DNA from: Subtercola boreus
Lineage (GTDB): Bacteria; Actinomycetota; Actinomycetes; Actinomycetales; Microbacteriaceae
Assembly (NCBI RefSeq): GCF_006716115.1
Contig: NZ_VFOO01000001.1
Coordinates: 3,224,001 to 3,288,000, forward strand
DNA length: 64,000 nt
Reading direction: 5' to 3'
Numbering within the stretch: position 1 is the stretch's first letter; every line of letters starts with the position of its first letter. Shown in pieces: positions 18,439 through 26,852 of the stretch. The position numbers and the translations under genes are program-made. The notes below the pieces were generated by a model that was not told the DNA's origin, did not search any database, and saw nothing but the letters and a program-made list of their open reading frames with translations.

Positions 18439-19269
18439 ATGACCGACTCGTCGAACTCTGCCCGCCTCACCATCCGCGGTGCCGGCCTGGCCTACACCGA
18501 TACGGGAGCCGAGGGGCTGCCGGTCGTCGTCGACGCCCACGGCCTCACGTCGAGCCGGGCGTCGGCCATCGCGACGACGATCGGGGACTACCGGGCCGTG
18601 GGGGAGGCGGGCGCCCGGCGCCTCGTCTCGTACGACGCCCGTGGCCACGGCGAGTCGGATGCCGGCACCGATGCACCCCGCCCCGAGGACTTCGCGTGGG
18701 ACGCCCTCGCCCTCGACCTGCTTGCGGTGGCCGACCGGTTCTCGCCCGATGCACCCGTCTCGGGCATCGGCCTCTCGATGGGTACGGGAACGCTCCTGCA
18801 CGCCGTCGTGCACCTGCCCGGGCGCTTCGACAGGCTCGTGTTGAGTGCGCCGCCGACGGCCTGGCAGACACGTGCGGCGCAGGTGGACATGTACACCACG
18901 ATGGCCGAGACGATCGAACGGTTCGACAGCCCGGAGGAGGCGGCGGCGGCGTTGCAGGCGATGTTCGGAGCCGCCCCCGTCCCTGCCGTGTTCGCGGATG
19001 CCCCGGGCTGGCCGCCCGCGCCGGCGGTGCCGATCGGGCTGCTGCCGACGGTGTTCCGGGGGGCCGGGCTGTCGGATCTGCCCCCGTTCGAGCAGCTCGC
19101 GGAGATCACCCAGCCCACACTGGTGCTGGCGTGGGAGGGCGACCCCGGGCATCCGGTGTCGACGGCGGAGAAGCTCGCCGAACTGCTGCCGAACGCCGAA
19201 CTCGTGGTGGCTTCGACGACGGCGGCGATCCAGGGCTGGGGTGCACGGGCGGCAGCCTTCCTCTCCTGA
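18439..19269 (+). CDS. Alpha/beta hydrolase
   Basis: 276 residues, ATG 18439. Alpha/beta-hydrolase landmarks: oxyanion region VVVDAHGLTSSRASA, YDARGHGESDAG, nucleophile elbow GIGLSMGTGT (Ser), Asp in WEGDPGHPVS with the catalytic His likely in GDPGHP or lost at the C-terminus (WGARAAAF has no His). Substrate unknown. Followed by a MarR gene 71 bp downstream. Confidence 0.82.
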   Translation: MTDSSNSARLTIRGAGLAYTDTGAEGLPVVVDAHGLTSSRASAIATTIGDYRAVGEAGARRLVSYDARGHGESDAGTDAPRPEDFAWDALALDLLAVADRFSPDAPVSGIGLSMGTGTLLHAVVHLPGRFDRLVLSAPPTAWQTRAAQVDMYTTMAETIERFDSPEEAAAALQAMFGAAPVPAVFADAPGWPPAPAVPIGLLPTVFRGAGLSDLPPFEQLAEITQPTLVLAWEGDPGHPVSTAEKLAELLPNAELVVASTTAAIQGWGARAAAFLS

Positions 19270-19301
19270 CGTGCGGTCTTCCGGGTGAAAGAGTCGCCCG
19301 T

Positions 19302-19326
19302 CAACTGTTGTTGCGTCAATCATTGA
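19302..19326. promoter_or_regulatory. Candidate MarR operator, two adjacent palindromes
   Basis: CAACTGTTG (19302-19310) and TCAATCATTGA (19316-19326) are both perfect odd-centred palindromes, 15 bp upstream of the MarR start. Both core motifs recur at 26825-26852 before a transporter-MarR operon, which supports a shared type of operator. Confidence 0.55.
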
Positions 19327-19340
19327 GCTAGGCTGTTTTC

Positions 19341-19835
19341 ATGACAGAACAGCGCTGGCTCTCCGACGAGGAATCCCGCGCGTGGAAGAAGTTCATCGCC
19401 GTCGTGGAGCTTCTGCCGGGGACGCTCGACTCCCAGCTGCAGCGGGACGCCGAACTCACCCACTTCGAGTACTTCACTCTGGCGATGCTCTCAGAGGCCC
19501 CCGAGCACACTCTGCGGATGACCGCGCTCGCGGCGGTGACCAACTCGACCCTGCCGCGGCTGTCGCACGTCGCGAGCCGGCTGGAGCAGCGCGGGTACCT
19601 CCGCCGGAGCCCCTGCGCCGAAGATCGCCGGGCCACCAACGCCTCGCTCACAGACGCGGGTTTCGAGAAAGTTGTGCACACGGCTCCGGGCCATGTGGGC
19701 ACGGTCCTGGCGAACGTGATCGCCCCGCTCGACCCGGCCGACGTGCAGGATCTCGACCGGATCATGGGAAAGATGCTGAAGAAGCTCGATCCCGAGAACA
19801 GATTCAAGGCGCAGGGCGCCGATTCTGCCGCCTAG
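19341..19835 (+). CDS. MarR family transcriptional regulator
   Basis: 164 residues. Winged-helix motifs MLSEAPEHTLRMTALAAVTNSTLPRLSHVASRLEQRGYLRRSPCAEDRRATNASLTDAGFE are spread over residues 50-110 (only the pattern is listed in full order: helix, recognition helix LPRLSHVASRLEQRGY, wing EDRRATNASLT). Likely autoregulated through the palindromes upstream. The target could be the preceding alpha/beta hydrolase or itself. Confidence 0.87.
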   Translation: MTEQRWLSDEESRAWKKFIAVVELLPGTLDSQLQRDAELTHFEYFTLAMLSEAPEHTLRMTALAAVTNSTLPRLSHVASRLEQRGYLRRSPCAEDRRATNASLTDAGFEKVVHTAPGHVGTVLANVIAPLDPADVQDLDRIMGKMLKKLDPENRFKAQGADSAA

Positions 19836-19909
19836 CGCTGCCCGCCCCGCCCCGTCAAGCGCCGCGATGGGCGAAGTGCCATCCCAGCCGTGAGTGCTAG
19901 ACATGGACC

Positions 19910-20140
19910 ATGAAGAACAAAGTCGCTTTCGTATTCGTCGCCCTCGTCGCGTTCCTTGCCTACACGCTCGGCGCGAAGGCTGGTAAGGCCCGCTACAAGG
20001 AGATCAGCTCGGCCGTCAGCAGCTTCTGGAACGACCCGAAGGTGAAGAAGGCCCGCAAGCGTGCGCTCAGCGACGCGAAGAAGGCCACCGAGTCGGCCGC
20101 GAAGAAGGCCGAGAAGGCCGCCAAGAAGCGCTTCGCCTGA
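19910..20140 (+). CDS. Small membrane-anchored Lys/Ala-rich protein
   Basis: 76 residues: one N-terminal helix (VAFVFVALVAFLAYTLGAKAG) followed by a charged, probably helical tail of Lys/Ala repeats (AKKATESAAKKAEKAAKKRF). It resembles YtxH-like or histone-tail-like small proteins in layout only; function unknown. Stop is 21 bases from the convergent methyltransferase end. Confidence 0.7.
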   Translation: MKNKVAFVFVALVAFLAYTLGAKAGKARYKEISSAVSSFWNDPKVKKARKRALSDAKKATESAAKKAEKAAKKRFA

Positions 20141-20161
20141 TCTCTGGATGGCCTCTGCCGC

Positions 20162-20914
20162 TCAGGTGGCGCGGGCCAGTGTGACCCGGGTCACATAGGG
20201 CATCGTGTACGAGTCGTGCCCGGAGAGATCCGGATGTTCGTCCAGCAACTGCTCGACCGCACGCACGACCTCGGCCCGGGCATCCGGCGCCAACGCGATG
20301 ATGTAGCTGCGTGACGTCACCATCGCAAGGAGTTGTTCGCGTCTGAGCGGGTTGTCCCAGAAGAAGTCAGCGTGGGAGACCGTCGTCAGGGGCTTCGAGA
20401 CCGGGGGCGTGACGCTGTCGTACTGCTCGGCGGCGGAGGGTTCGATGATCCCGGTGAGGCGCGAGACCCAGTCGACGCTCTCGTCGCGGATGTTCCAGAC
20501 GAGCGCCAGCGTGCCGCCCGGTTTCAGCACGCGGGCGGCCTCCGCCGAGGCGGCCGGGACGTCGACCCAGTGCCAGGCCTGCGCGAACGTCACGAGGTCG
20601 GCGGAATCATCCTCGAGAGGCAGGCGCTCGGCCGTTCCCCCGAACGTCTCGACGGCGGGGAACTTCTCGCCGAGCGTGCCTCGCATCGTTTCATCGGGCT
20701 CGACGGCGACCACCCTCGCGCCGTGCCCGAGCAGTGATGCCGTGAACTTGCCGGTGCCCGCACCCACGTCGACGAAGGTACGGGCATCCGGGTCCGCCGG
20801 GGCGAGCTCCGCGAGGATCCAGTCGATCGCCTCAGCGGGGTAGCTCGGGCGGCCGAGTTCGTAGGCGCCGACGGCTCTGCCGAACGAGAGGGCGTGCTCT
20901 GTGTCTCGTGTCAT
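20162..20914 (-). CDS. Class I SAM-dependent methyltransferase
   Basis: 250 residues, ATG 20914. Motif I VDVGAGTGKFTASLL, motif II VVAVEPDETMR, post-I/III LPLEDDSADLVTFAQAWHWVD and ARVLKPGGTLALVWN; this is a UbiE/Methyltransf_11-type fold. Substrate unknown. Starts 41 bases from the divergent SRPBCC gene. Confidence 0.9.
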   Translation of the reverse strand: MTRDTEHALSFGRAVGAYELGRPSYPAEAIDWILAELAPADPDARTFVDVGAGTGKFTASLLGHGARVVAVEPDETMRGTLGEKFPAVETFGGTAERLPLEDDSADLVTFAQAWHWVDVPAASAEAARVLKPGGTLALVWNIRDESVDWVSRLTGIIEPSAAEQYDSVTPPVSKPLTTVSHADFFWDNPLRREQLLAMVTSRSYIIALAPDARAEVVRAVEQLLDEHPDLSGHDSYTMPYVTRVTLARAT

Positions 20915-20954
20915 GGTGCTTCCAGTCTAGGAATCACGAGAGCAGAATGGGGCG

Positions 20955-21350
20955 ATGGCAGTCGAGACCCGTCACCTCAGCATCGGCATCCAACGCCCCG
21001 CGGGCGAGGTGTACGCCTTCGTGCGGGAACCGTCGAATCTGCCCCAGTGGGCTTCCGGGCTCAGTGCCGGCATCCGGCAGGTCGACGGCCGGTGGGTCGC
21101 CGACTCCCCGATGGGCGAGGTCGAGGTGCGCTTCGCCCCGCCGAACGACTTCGGGGTCGTCGACCATCTGGTCACCCTGCCGGGCGGCGAGACGTTCGAC
21201 AACCCCATGCGCGTGCTCGCAGTGGGTAGCGCCGCCGAGGTCGTCTTCACGCTGCTCCGGATGCCCGGGGTGACCGACGCGGACTTCGAGCGCGACGCGG
21301 CGACCATCCTCTCCGACCTCGCGGTGTTGAAGCGCGTGCTCGAGGGGTAG
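20955..21350 (+). CDS. SRPBCC family protein (polyketide cyclase-like)
   Basis: 131 residues with the START/SRPBCC beginning TRHLSIGIQRPAGEVYAFVREPSNLPQWASG and C-terminal helix FERDAATILSDLAVLKRVLEG. The family binds hydrophobic ligands in a deep cavity; a specific role is not visible. Confidence 0.82.
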   Translation: MAVETRHLSIGIQRPAGEVYAFVREPSNLPQWASGLSAGIRQVDGRWVADSPMGEVEVRFAPPNDFGVVDHLVTLPGGETFDNPMRVLAVGSAAEVVFTLLRMPGVTDADFERDAATILSDLAVLKRVLEG

Positions 21351-21402
21351 CCGCCGCGCCGTGCCGCGCCCTGTTCGGCCCGACTCCGGCCCGCCTCCGA
21401 TG

Positions 21403-22260
21403 TCAGGCCGCGAGGGTGCGGAGGGTGTCGGCGGCCGGCGTCGTCGGGTGGCCGATCAGGGACGAGAGGTCGTCGGACGACTTGTCGAGCGCACCGGTGG
21501 CGATGTTCGCATCGAGGCCCGCCACGAAGCCTGCGGTTCCCTCGTCGAGGCCGGCGGCCAGGAGAGCGGCGGTGTGGGCATCCGTCGACAGCGATTCGAA
21601 GCGCACGTCGCGGCCGAGCACGTCGCTGAGGATCGCGGCGAAATCGGTGCCCGTCCAGGCGGTGTCGCCCGAGAGTTCGTAGACCGCGCCTTCGTGCCCG
21701 TCGGTGGTCAGCACGACCGCGGCCGCTTCGGCGTAGTCGCTCCGCGAGGCGCTCGCGACGCGGCCCTCACCCGTGCTCGCGGCATAGACGCCGGTCTCGG
21801 CGACCTGGCTGAGGGTCGAGGCGTAGTTCTCGGTGTACCAGTTGTTGCGGAGGATCGTGAACGGAACCCCGGAAGCCCGCAGGTACTCCTCGGTCGCCTT
21901 GTGCTCGGGAGCCAGGATCAGGTCGGTGCTGTCCGCACGGGGGGCGCTCGTGTAGACGATCCGCGAGACGCCGGCGGCCTTGGCCGCGTCGATGGCGTTC
22001 CGGTGCTGCTGCAGGCGTCCACCGACGTCGCTGCCGGAGACGAGCAGGAGAGTGTCTCCGCCCTCGAACGCGCTCGCGAGCGTCGCGGGGTCGGAGAAGT
22101 CGATGACGGCGGTGCGCACGCCGAGGCTCTTCAGGGCATCCACCTTTTCGGCGTTGCGTCCGGCGGCGACGATGTCGGCCGGCGCGATGCCGCGGGAGAG
22201 GAGGTGGGTGAGGGTGAGGCGGCCGAACTGGCCGGTTGCTCCGGTGACGACAATGGACAT
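21403..22260 (-). CDS. NmrA/QorB-like NAD(P)H-binding quinone reductase
   Basis: 285 residues, ATG 22260 with AAGGAG upstream. N-terminal GATGQFGRLTLTHLLSRG dinucleotide motif, then the QOR2-like segments LLLVSGSDVGGRLQQHRNAI, IVYTSAPRAD, FTILRNNWYTENY, and YELSGDTAWTGTDFAAIL. Close relatives reduce quinones with NADPH and are induced by electrophiles. It is divergent from an HxlR regulator, the usual partner of such genes, so control by that regulator is likely. Confidence 0.9.
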   Translation of the reverse strand: MSIVVTGATGQFGRLTLTHLLSRGIAPADIVAAGRNAEKVDALKSLGVRTAVIDFSDPATLASAFEGGDTLLLVSGSDVGGRLQQHRNAIDAAKAAGVSRIVYTSAPRADSTDLILAPEHKATEEYLRASGVPFTILRNNWYTENYASTLSQVAETGVYAASTGEGRVASASRSDYAEAAAVVLTTDGHEGAVYELSGDTAWTGTDFAAILSDVLGRDVRFESLSTDAHTAALLAAGLDEGTAGFVAGLDANIATGALDKSSDDLSSLIGHPTTPAADTLRTLAA

Positions 22261-22373
22261 GAGTGCTCCTTGGGACGGTTCTGGTGTTCGGCCGGCGCGG
22301 GCCGACTGTGGCTGACGAAGGGTGCAACGAGCAGGATGCCCGACTACTTCCCACAGGGAGGTACCCACTTTTT

Positions 22374-22388
22374 GGTAAGTTACTAACC
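22374..22388. promoter_or_regulatory. Candidate HxlR operator
   Basis: GGTAAGTTACTAACC contains the perfect odd palindrome GTAAGTTAC (22375-22383) and a half repeat TTACTAACC. It directly abuts the HxlR ATG, in the shared region with the quinone reductase gene. Confidence 0.5.
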
Positions 22389-22799
22389 ATGTCCATTGTT
22401 GCGGAACCCGCCTCGGCCGCCGCGGTGCGCGCCGCCATCCTCCCCGTCGACCCGTTCCAGGCGAACTGCCCGAGCCGGGTCGTGCTCGACCATGTCACGA
22501 GCAAGTGGGGCGTGCTGGTGATCGTGGCGCTCGCCGACCAGTCGCAGCGCTGGGGGGAACTGCGGCGGAGCATCCAGGGCATCAGCGAGAAGATGCTCGC
22601 GCAGACCCTCCGCACCCTCGAAGCCGACGGGCTCGTCGTGCGGACGGTGCAGGGCACGGTACCGCCGCGGGTCGACTACGAGCTCAGCCCGCTCGGCCAC
22701 GATCTCGCCGGCCGCCTGCTGCCGCTCGTCGCGTGGGTCGGCGAGCACGCGGCCGACATCGTCGCCGCCCCCACTCCTACTCCCGCCCCCGCGGTGTGA
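22389..22799 (+). CDS. HxlR family transcriptional regulator
   Basis: 136 residues, ATG 22389. HxlR signature: NCPSRVVLDHVTSKWGVLVIVAL, RWGELRRSIQGISEKMLAQTLRTLEADGL in pieces (recognition helix SEKMLAQTLRTLEADGLVVR) and PRVDYELSPLGHDLA. The Cys in NCPSR at about residue 21 is the position used for electrophile sensing in several family members. No ribosome-binding site is next to the start; a GGAGG lies 27 bases upstream, so the transcript may be leaderless. Probably represses the divergent quinone reductase. Confidence 0.9.
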   Translation: MSIVAEPASAAAVRAAILPVDPFQANCPSRVVLDHVTSKWGVLVIVALADQSQRWGELRRSIQGISEKMLAQTLRTLEADGLVVRTVQGTVPPRVDYELSPLGHDLAGRLLPLVAWVGEHAADIVAAPTPTPAPAV

Positions 22800-22800
22800 T

Positions 22801-22857
22801 CGAAACCCCGAAAGTTGTCGCTCTGGGCGACGGATACCGACAATTTTCGGGGTTTCG
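22801..22857. terminator. Long hairpin between convergent genes
   Basis: Arms 22801-22820 (CGAAACCCCGAAAGTTGTCG) and 22838-22857 match at 19 of 20 positions, the exception being a G-U pair, with a 17-nt loop. It starts one base after the HxlR stop and ends six bases before the end of the opposing gene; a bidirectional terminator is the simplest reading. Confidence 0.65.
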
Positions 22858-22863
22858 ACGGCG

Positions 22864-23325
22864 CTAGGGGGAGGGGGTGGTGGGGCGCGCGGCTGTGGCG
22901 GCGCGGGATGCCTCGAGGTACTCCATCGCGTCGGCGAGGCGGAAGCGGCGGTGCGTGCCGCGGTATTCCACCGGGATCGTGCCCTCGTTGGCGAGCCGCA
23001 GGAGGTAGGTCGCGGAGATGCCGATCAGCTCGGCTGCCTGCGAGGTGGTGAGCAGGGCATCCGTCGACCCGACCACCACGGACTGCCCCTCGGCGAACCG
23101 CTGCAGCAGATCGCGCACAGCGTCGCGCACGGCAGGCGGCACGGAGAGCTCCACCCCGTCGATGCTCATCGAGGCGTCGCGGGCGGTGCGCGAGCGGGAG
23201 CTGGGTGAAGCAGACGACTTCGGCGCGGATTCGCCGGGCGAAGGGATGCTCGAAAGCGCGGCCCCGATCCGCTTCGCCGCTGCGGGCTCGACGGCCTCGG
23301 TCGCGCGTTCCCTGAGCAGTGGCAT
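22864..23325 (-). CDS. Excisionase-type helix-turn-helix protein (antitoxin-like)
   Basis: 153 residues, ATG 23325 with GAGGAG six bases upstream. The C-terminal half is an HTH_17/excisionase domain: TTSQAAELIGISATYLLRLANEGTIPVEYRG and HRRFRLADAMEYLEA; before it comes VPPAVRDAVRDLLQRFAEGQSVVV, a segment typical of the DNA-binding antitoxins found next to PIN-domain toxins. No toxin gene is adjacent, so it is an orphan. The N-terminal 45 residues are low-complexity; an internal ATG (MSIDGVELS) could be the true start. Confidence 0.78.
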   Translation of the reverse strand: MPLLRERATEAVEPAAAKRIGAALSSIPSPGESAPKSSASPSSRSRTARDASMSIDGVELSVPPAVRDAVRDLLQRFAEGQSVVVGSTDALLTTSQAAELIGISATYLLRLANEGTIPVEYRGTHRRFRLADAMEYLEASRAATAARPTTPSP

Positions 23326-23394
23326 CCGGTCTCCTCGCGTCGCGGTCGCGCCCGCCCGGCGCGCCTCCATCGTACGGGCCCTACACTCGGGGCT

Positions 23395-24108
23395 GTGACC
23401 CCGAAGCCAGCCGCCCGGAAGCCCGCCGCCACCCGCAGAGCACCCGCCGCGAAGGCCGTGCCCACACCGCTCGTCGACTTCGAATCGCTGCCGCCCGAGC
23501 AGCTGAACGCTGCACCGGTCGACGGGCTGTTCTCGGGCGACAGCCGCGAGCGTGAGCACTACGATGGCGGAGACGCGGGTGAGGTCGACCTCACCGGATG
23601 CTCGTTCCTCGAGTGCCGTTTCACCGGGGTCACGCTCACCGACGCCGATCTCCGCGCCAGCCGGTTCATCGAGACGGTGCTCGAGGCGCCGTTCGCCCAC
23701 ACGCTGAAGGCCGCGCGCACCACCTGGCGTGACGTGCGGATCCACAACCCCCGCTGGGGGTCTGCCGAGTTCTTCGACGCCGAACTCGACTCCGTGCACC
23801 TCGTGGGCGGCAAGATCGACTACCTGAACCTCCGCGGGTCGCGGCTGAACAACGTGATCCTCGAGGAGTGCACCATCACCGACCTCGACCTCGGGGATGC
23901 GCGGGCCGGCCGCGTCGCGCTGGTGAATTGCCGCATCGGAACGCTCGACGTCACCCGGGCATCCTGCAGCAGCGTCGACCTCCGCACGAGCGAGTTCCAG
24001 GCCGTGCACGGTGTCGAGGGTCTCGCCGGCACCATCGTCGACGGGCTGCAGCTGTCGCAGTTCGCACCGCTGTTCGCCGAGCATCTCGGGGTGCGGGTGG
24101 AGGGGTGA
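23395..24108 (+). CDS. Pentapeptide repeat protein
   Basis: 237 residues, GTG 23395. A basic Ala/Pro/Lys tail of 30 residues is followed by a right-handed quadrilateral helix of A(D/N)LXX-type repeats: CSFLECRFTGVTLTDADLRASRF, NLRGSRLNNVILEECTITDLDLGDARAG (read as successive pentapeptides). Family members mimic DNA or protect targets such as gyrase; role here unknown. Divergent from the HTH gene, 69 bp between starts. Confidence 0.85.
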   Translation: MTPKPAARKPAATRRAPAAKAVPTPLVDFESLPPEQLNAAPVDGLFSGDSREREHYDGGDAGEVDLTGCSFLECRFTGVTLTDADLRASRFIETVLEAPFAHTLKAARTTWRDVRIHNPRWGSAEFFDAELDSVHLVGGKIDYLNLRGSRLNNVILEECTITDLDLGDARAGRVALVNCRIGTLDVTRASCSSVDLRTSEFQAVHGVEGLAGTIVDGLQLSQFAPLFAEHLGVRVEG

Positions 24109-24134
24109 AGGCGCGAGTTCGTTAGAGTTGGAGC

Positions 24135-24152
24135 CGAACCGGCACCGGTTCG
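24135..24152. promoter_or_regulatory. Perfect palindrome in the glyS leader
   Basis: CGAACCGGCACCGGTTCG has perfect 8-bp arms around CA, 47 bp before the glyS start and just after a TAGAGT (24123-24128) that could be a -10. It may be an operator or, in RNA, a tight hairpin. Confidence 0.45.
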
Positions 24153-24198
24153 AAACCGCGCACTCCGTCACCTGTATACCTGTAGGGAACACCCCACC

Positions 24199-25599
24199 AT
24201 GGCCCAAGAGCCCCGCGAACAGTCTCGCCTCGACGCCGTCATCGCCCTCGCCCAGCACCGGGGGTTCGTCTTCCCGTCGGGCGACATCTACGGCGGCACC
24301 CGGTCGGCGTGGGACTACGGGCCCCTCGGTGTGGAGCTGAAGGAGAACATCAAGCGCCAGTGGTGGAACACGTTCGTGCGCGGGCGCCGGGACATGGTCG
24401 GGCTCGACTCGGCCATCATCCTGCCCACCGCGGTGTGGGAGGCGTCCGGCCACGTCAAGGTGTTCAGCGACCCGCTCACCGAGTCGCTCGTGACGCACAA
24501 GCGGTACCGTGCCGACCACCTGTTCGAGCAGTACGAGGCCGAGCACGGTCATCCGCCCGTCAACGGGCTCGACGACATCCCCGATCCTGAGCACCCGAAG
24601 AAGATCGGGCAGTGGTCGCCGATCCGCCAGATGAGCGGGATGATGAAGACCTACCTGGGCGTCGTCGACGACGAGACCGGGCTGCACTACCTGCGGCCCG
24701 AGACTGCGCAGGGTATCTTCACCGACTTCGCGGCGGTGCTGCAGACGTCACGGAAGAAGCCGCCGTTCGGAATCGGCCAGATCGGCAAGGCGTTCCGCAA
24801 CGAGATCACGCCCGGAAACTTCATCTTCCGCACGCGCGAGTTCGAGCAGATGGAGATCGAGTTCTTCGTCAAGCCCGGCGACGACGAGGAGTGGCAGCAG
24901 ACCTGGATGGACCTCTGCTGGGCGTGGTTCACCGATCTCGGCATCGACCCCGAGAACATCCGCTTCTTCGAGCACCCGAAAGAGAAGCTGTCGCACTACT
25001 CCAAGCGCACCGTCGACATCGAGTACAAGTTCGAGTTCACGGGCAGCGAGTGGGGCGAGCTGATGGGCGTCGCGAACCGCACCGACTACGACCTGAAGAC
25101 GCACTCGGAGACCAGCGGCAAAGACCTGTCGTACTTCGACCAGACGACGGGTGAGCGGTACATCCCGTACGTCATCGAACCGTCGTTCGGTCTGACGCGC
25201 GCGCTGATGGCCTTCCTGGTGGACGCCTACGACGAAGAGGAGGTTCCGAACGCCAAGGGCGGAACCGACAAGCGCGTCGTGCTGCACCTCGACCCGCGCC
25301 TCGCGCCGGTGACGGTCGCCGTGCTGCCGCTGTCGCGGAACGAAGCCCTCTCGCCGCTCGCCCGGCAGGTGGCGGATGATCTGGCCGGCGAGTGGAACAT
25401 CGAGTTCGATGACGCCCAGGCCATCGGCCGTCGCTACCGCCGGTTCGACGAGATCGGCACGCCGTTCTGTGTCACCGTGGACTTCGACTCGCTCGAAGAT
25501 GCGGCTGTCACCGTGCGCGACCGCGACACGATGAAGCAGGAGCGCGTGCCGATCGCCGAGCTCCACGCGCACCTCGCGGGTCGGCTCCGCCGCGCCTGA
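24199..25599 (+). CDS. glyS: Glycyl-tRNA synthetase (single-chain, alpha2 type)
   Basis: 466 residues. Class II aminoacyl-tRNA synthetase of the archaeal/eukaryotic-like dimeric type: N-terminal [27 protein letters not shown] (in pieces, [13 protein letters not shown] diagnostic), motif 2 [30 protein letters not shown] and motif 3 [14 protein letters not shown], followed by the anticodon-binding domain ([21 protein letters not shown]). It charges tRNA-Gly with glycine in the cytoplasm and is essential. Confidence 0.98.
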   Translation: MAQEPREQSRLDAVIALAQHRGFVFPSGDIYGGTRSAWDYGPLGVELKENIKRQWWNTFVRGRRDMVGLDSAIILPTAVWEASGHVKVFSDPLTESLVTHKRYRADHLFEQYEAEHGHPPVNGLDDIPDPEHPKKIGQWSPIRQMSGMMKTYLGVVDDETGLHYLRPETAQGIFTDFAAVLQTSRKKPPFGIGQIGKAFRNEITPGNFIFRTREFEQMEIEFFVKPGDDEEWQQTWMDLCWAWFTDLGIDPENIRFFEHPKEKLSHYSKRTVDIEYKFEFTGSEWGELMGVANRTDYDLKTHSETSGKDLSYFDQTTGERYIPYVIEPSFGLTRALMAFLVDAYDEEEVPNAKGGTDKRVVLHLDPRLAPVTVAVLPLSRNEALSPLARQVADDLAGEWNIEFDDAQAIGRRYRRFDEIGTPFCVTVDFDSLEDAAVTVRDRDTMKQERVPIAELHAHLAGRLRRA

Positions 25600-25615
25600 C
25601 CCCCGCTTCCCCCCC

Positions 25616-25677
25616 CATCGAGTGGGCAGTTTGGGCCCCAAAGCCGCAATTTTGGGGCCCAAATCGCCCACTCGATG
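25616..25677. terminator. Long hairpin between convergent genes
   Basis: Left arm 25616-25642 (begins CATCGAGTGGGCAGTTTGGG) and right arm ending 25677 pair over about 27 bp; the only interior defect is AG (25628-25629) opposite TC (25664-25665), and the loop is about seven bases. It sits between glyS and the convergent DUF2000 gene. A run of seven C precedes it. Confidence 0.65.
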
Positions 25678-25680
25678 AGA

Positions 25681-26238
25681 TCAGAGGAGGGCGAGGCGCT
25701 TGGTGAGGCGGTCGACCTTCTTGCGGGGGCCGACGATACTCAGCACGCCTGATCGCAGGTCCGCTGCCGAGGTCGCGGCGAGTTCGGTGAGGTAGCTGTC
25801 GTAGACGCGGTTGGTCTGCGCCGACTGCGGCATGTCGGTGAGATGGACGGTGCCGGGGGCGGTGGCGGCGTCTGCGGTGAGCGAGGTGGTGGCCGAGGTG
25901 GTGGCCGCGGTGGGATCCGAGGCCGCCGCGTTCAGCTCCAGTACTGCGGCGCGCACCGCGAGCAACTCCTCTGGCGTCGCAGCGAGGATCGAGCATCCGG
26001 CCCACGGCAGCCCGGGATGCTCGGCGCCGTCGGCATCGAGGCCGCTCGGCCCGAGCATCCCGCCCACCGACGCGCCCACCGACGCAGCGACGCACGCCGC
26101 CGCGTTCACAGCGAGCCCGGCGGGCAGGTCGCGGTCGACGATGATGACCCATTTGAGGCGGGCCGAACGCGTCGACTCACTCGTGGTTATCTCGTGCGAC
26201 TCGAAGGCGGGGGCGGATGTCGCGGCGGGGGTGCTCAT
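25681..26238 (-). CDS. DUF2000 family protein
   Basis: 185 residues, ATG 26238. DUF2000 begins with the pattern seen here: KWVIIVDRDLPAGLAVNAAACVAASVG, and ends ADLRSGVLSIVGPRKKVDRLTKRL; the fold is peptidyl-tRNA-hydrolase-like. A Thr/Ala-rich insert (SDPTAATTSATTSLTADAAT) extends the middle. Divergent from the Lrp regulator, a frequent pairing, suggesting the regulator controls it. Function unknown. Confidence 0.82.
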   Translation of the reverse strand: MSTPAATSAPAFESHEITTSESTRSARLKWVIIVDRDLPAGLAVNAAACVAASVGASVGGMLGPSGLDADGAEHPGLPWAGCSILAATPEELLAVRAAVLELNAAASDPTAATTSATTSLTADAATAPGTVHLTDMPQSAQTNRVYDSYLTELAATSAADLRSGVLSIVGPRKKVDRLTKRLALL

Positions 26239-26305
26239 GGATGACCTCTGTTCGTGCGGACTGGTGCGCCCATGCTAGGCAGGCATACGATCGAGGGGCA
26301 ACTCA

Positions 26306-26322
26306 TCCGTACGACATACGGA
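26306..26322. promoter_or_regulatory. Candidate Lrp/AsnC operator
   Basis: TCCGTACGACATACGGA has perfect 6-bp arms around CGACA and lies 13 bases before the Lrp start, between it and the divergent DUF2000 gene. Confidence 0.5.
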
Positions 26323-26334
26323 AAGGACCTTCAC

Positions 26335-26796
26335 ATGCCGACCTTGGACGAACTTGATCAGGCGATCGTGCGCGAACTGCAGCAGGATGCACGGCGCACC
26401 AATCGCGACATCGCCGCCGCCGTCGGGGTGTCGCCGACAACCGCGCTCGACCGCACGCGCAGCCTGCGTGACCGCGGTGTGATCACCGGCGCCGCCCTCG
26501 AGCTCGACCTCGCCGCCATCGGACGGCCCGTGCAGGCGATGATCGCGGTGCGTATCCGGCCGCCTTCGAGGCGTCACATCGAAGGGTTCCGCAATTGGGC
26601 GCGCGGCCTGCCCGAGGTACTCGGGGTCTTCGTGACCAGCGGCACGGAGGATTTCCTGCTGCACCTGGCGGTCGCCGACAACGACAGCCTCTACGCCTTC
26701 GTCATCGACCGGCTCACCGAGCGCCCCGAGGTCGCCGACGTGCGGACATCCGTCGTTTATGAGCACTTGCGGAACACCGCTATCGAACCGCTCTGA
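26335..26796 (+). CDS. Lrp/AsnC family transcriptional regulator
   Basis: 153 residues, ATG 26335 with AAAGGA upstream. N-terminal HTH: LDELDQAIVRELQQDARRTNRDIAAAVGVSP (standard Lrp start), then the RAM ligand-binding domain (VQAMIAVRIRP, LPEVLGVFVTSGTEDFLLHLAVADND, VADVRTSVVYEHLRNT). Probably senses an amino acid; DUF2000 is the likely target. Confidence 0.92.
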   Translation: MPTLDELDQAIVRELQQDARRTNRDIAAAVGVSPTTALDRTRSLRDRGVITGAALELDLAAIGRPVQAMIAVRIRPPSRRHIEGFRNWARGLPEVLGVFVTSGTEDFLLHLAVADNDSLYAFVIDRLTERPEVADVRTSVVYEHLRNTAIEPL

Positions 26797-26801
26797 CCCG
26801 C

Positions 26802-26830
26802 TTGACATAAGAAGCTTGTAAGCGCACAAT
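26802..26830 (+). promoter_or_regulatory. Promoter of the DHA2-MarR operon
   Basis: TTGACA (26802-26807), 17-bp spacer, CACAAT (26825-26830). The predicted start of transcription falls at about 26837, i.e. on the first GTG of the transporter. Confidence 0.6.
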
Positions 26831-26852
26831 AATTGTGTGTTTACAACTGTTG
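26825..26852. promoter_or_regulatory. Candidate MarR operator, two palindromes over the -10
   Basis: CACAATAATTGTG (26825-26837) and CAACTGTTG (26844-26852) are perfect palindromes overlapping the -10 and initial transcribed region. The same two cores, CAAT(A/C)ATTG and CAACTGTTG, occur in opposite order at 19302-19326. Confidence 0.6.

Noticed and set aside
24131-24160. A GGTTCGAAACC string that resembles a tRNA T-arm
   Set aside because: No acceptor, D or anticodon arm can be built around it; it is part of the glyS leader palindrome.
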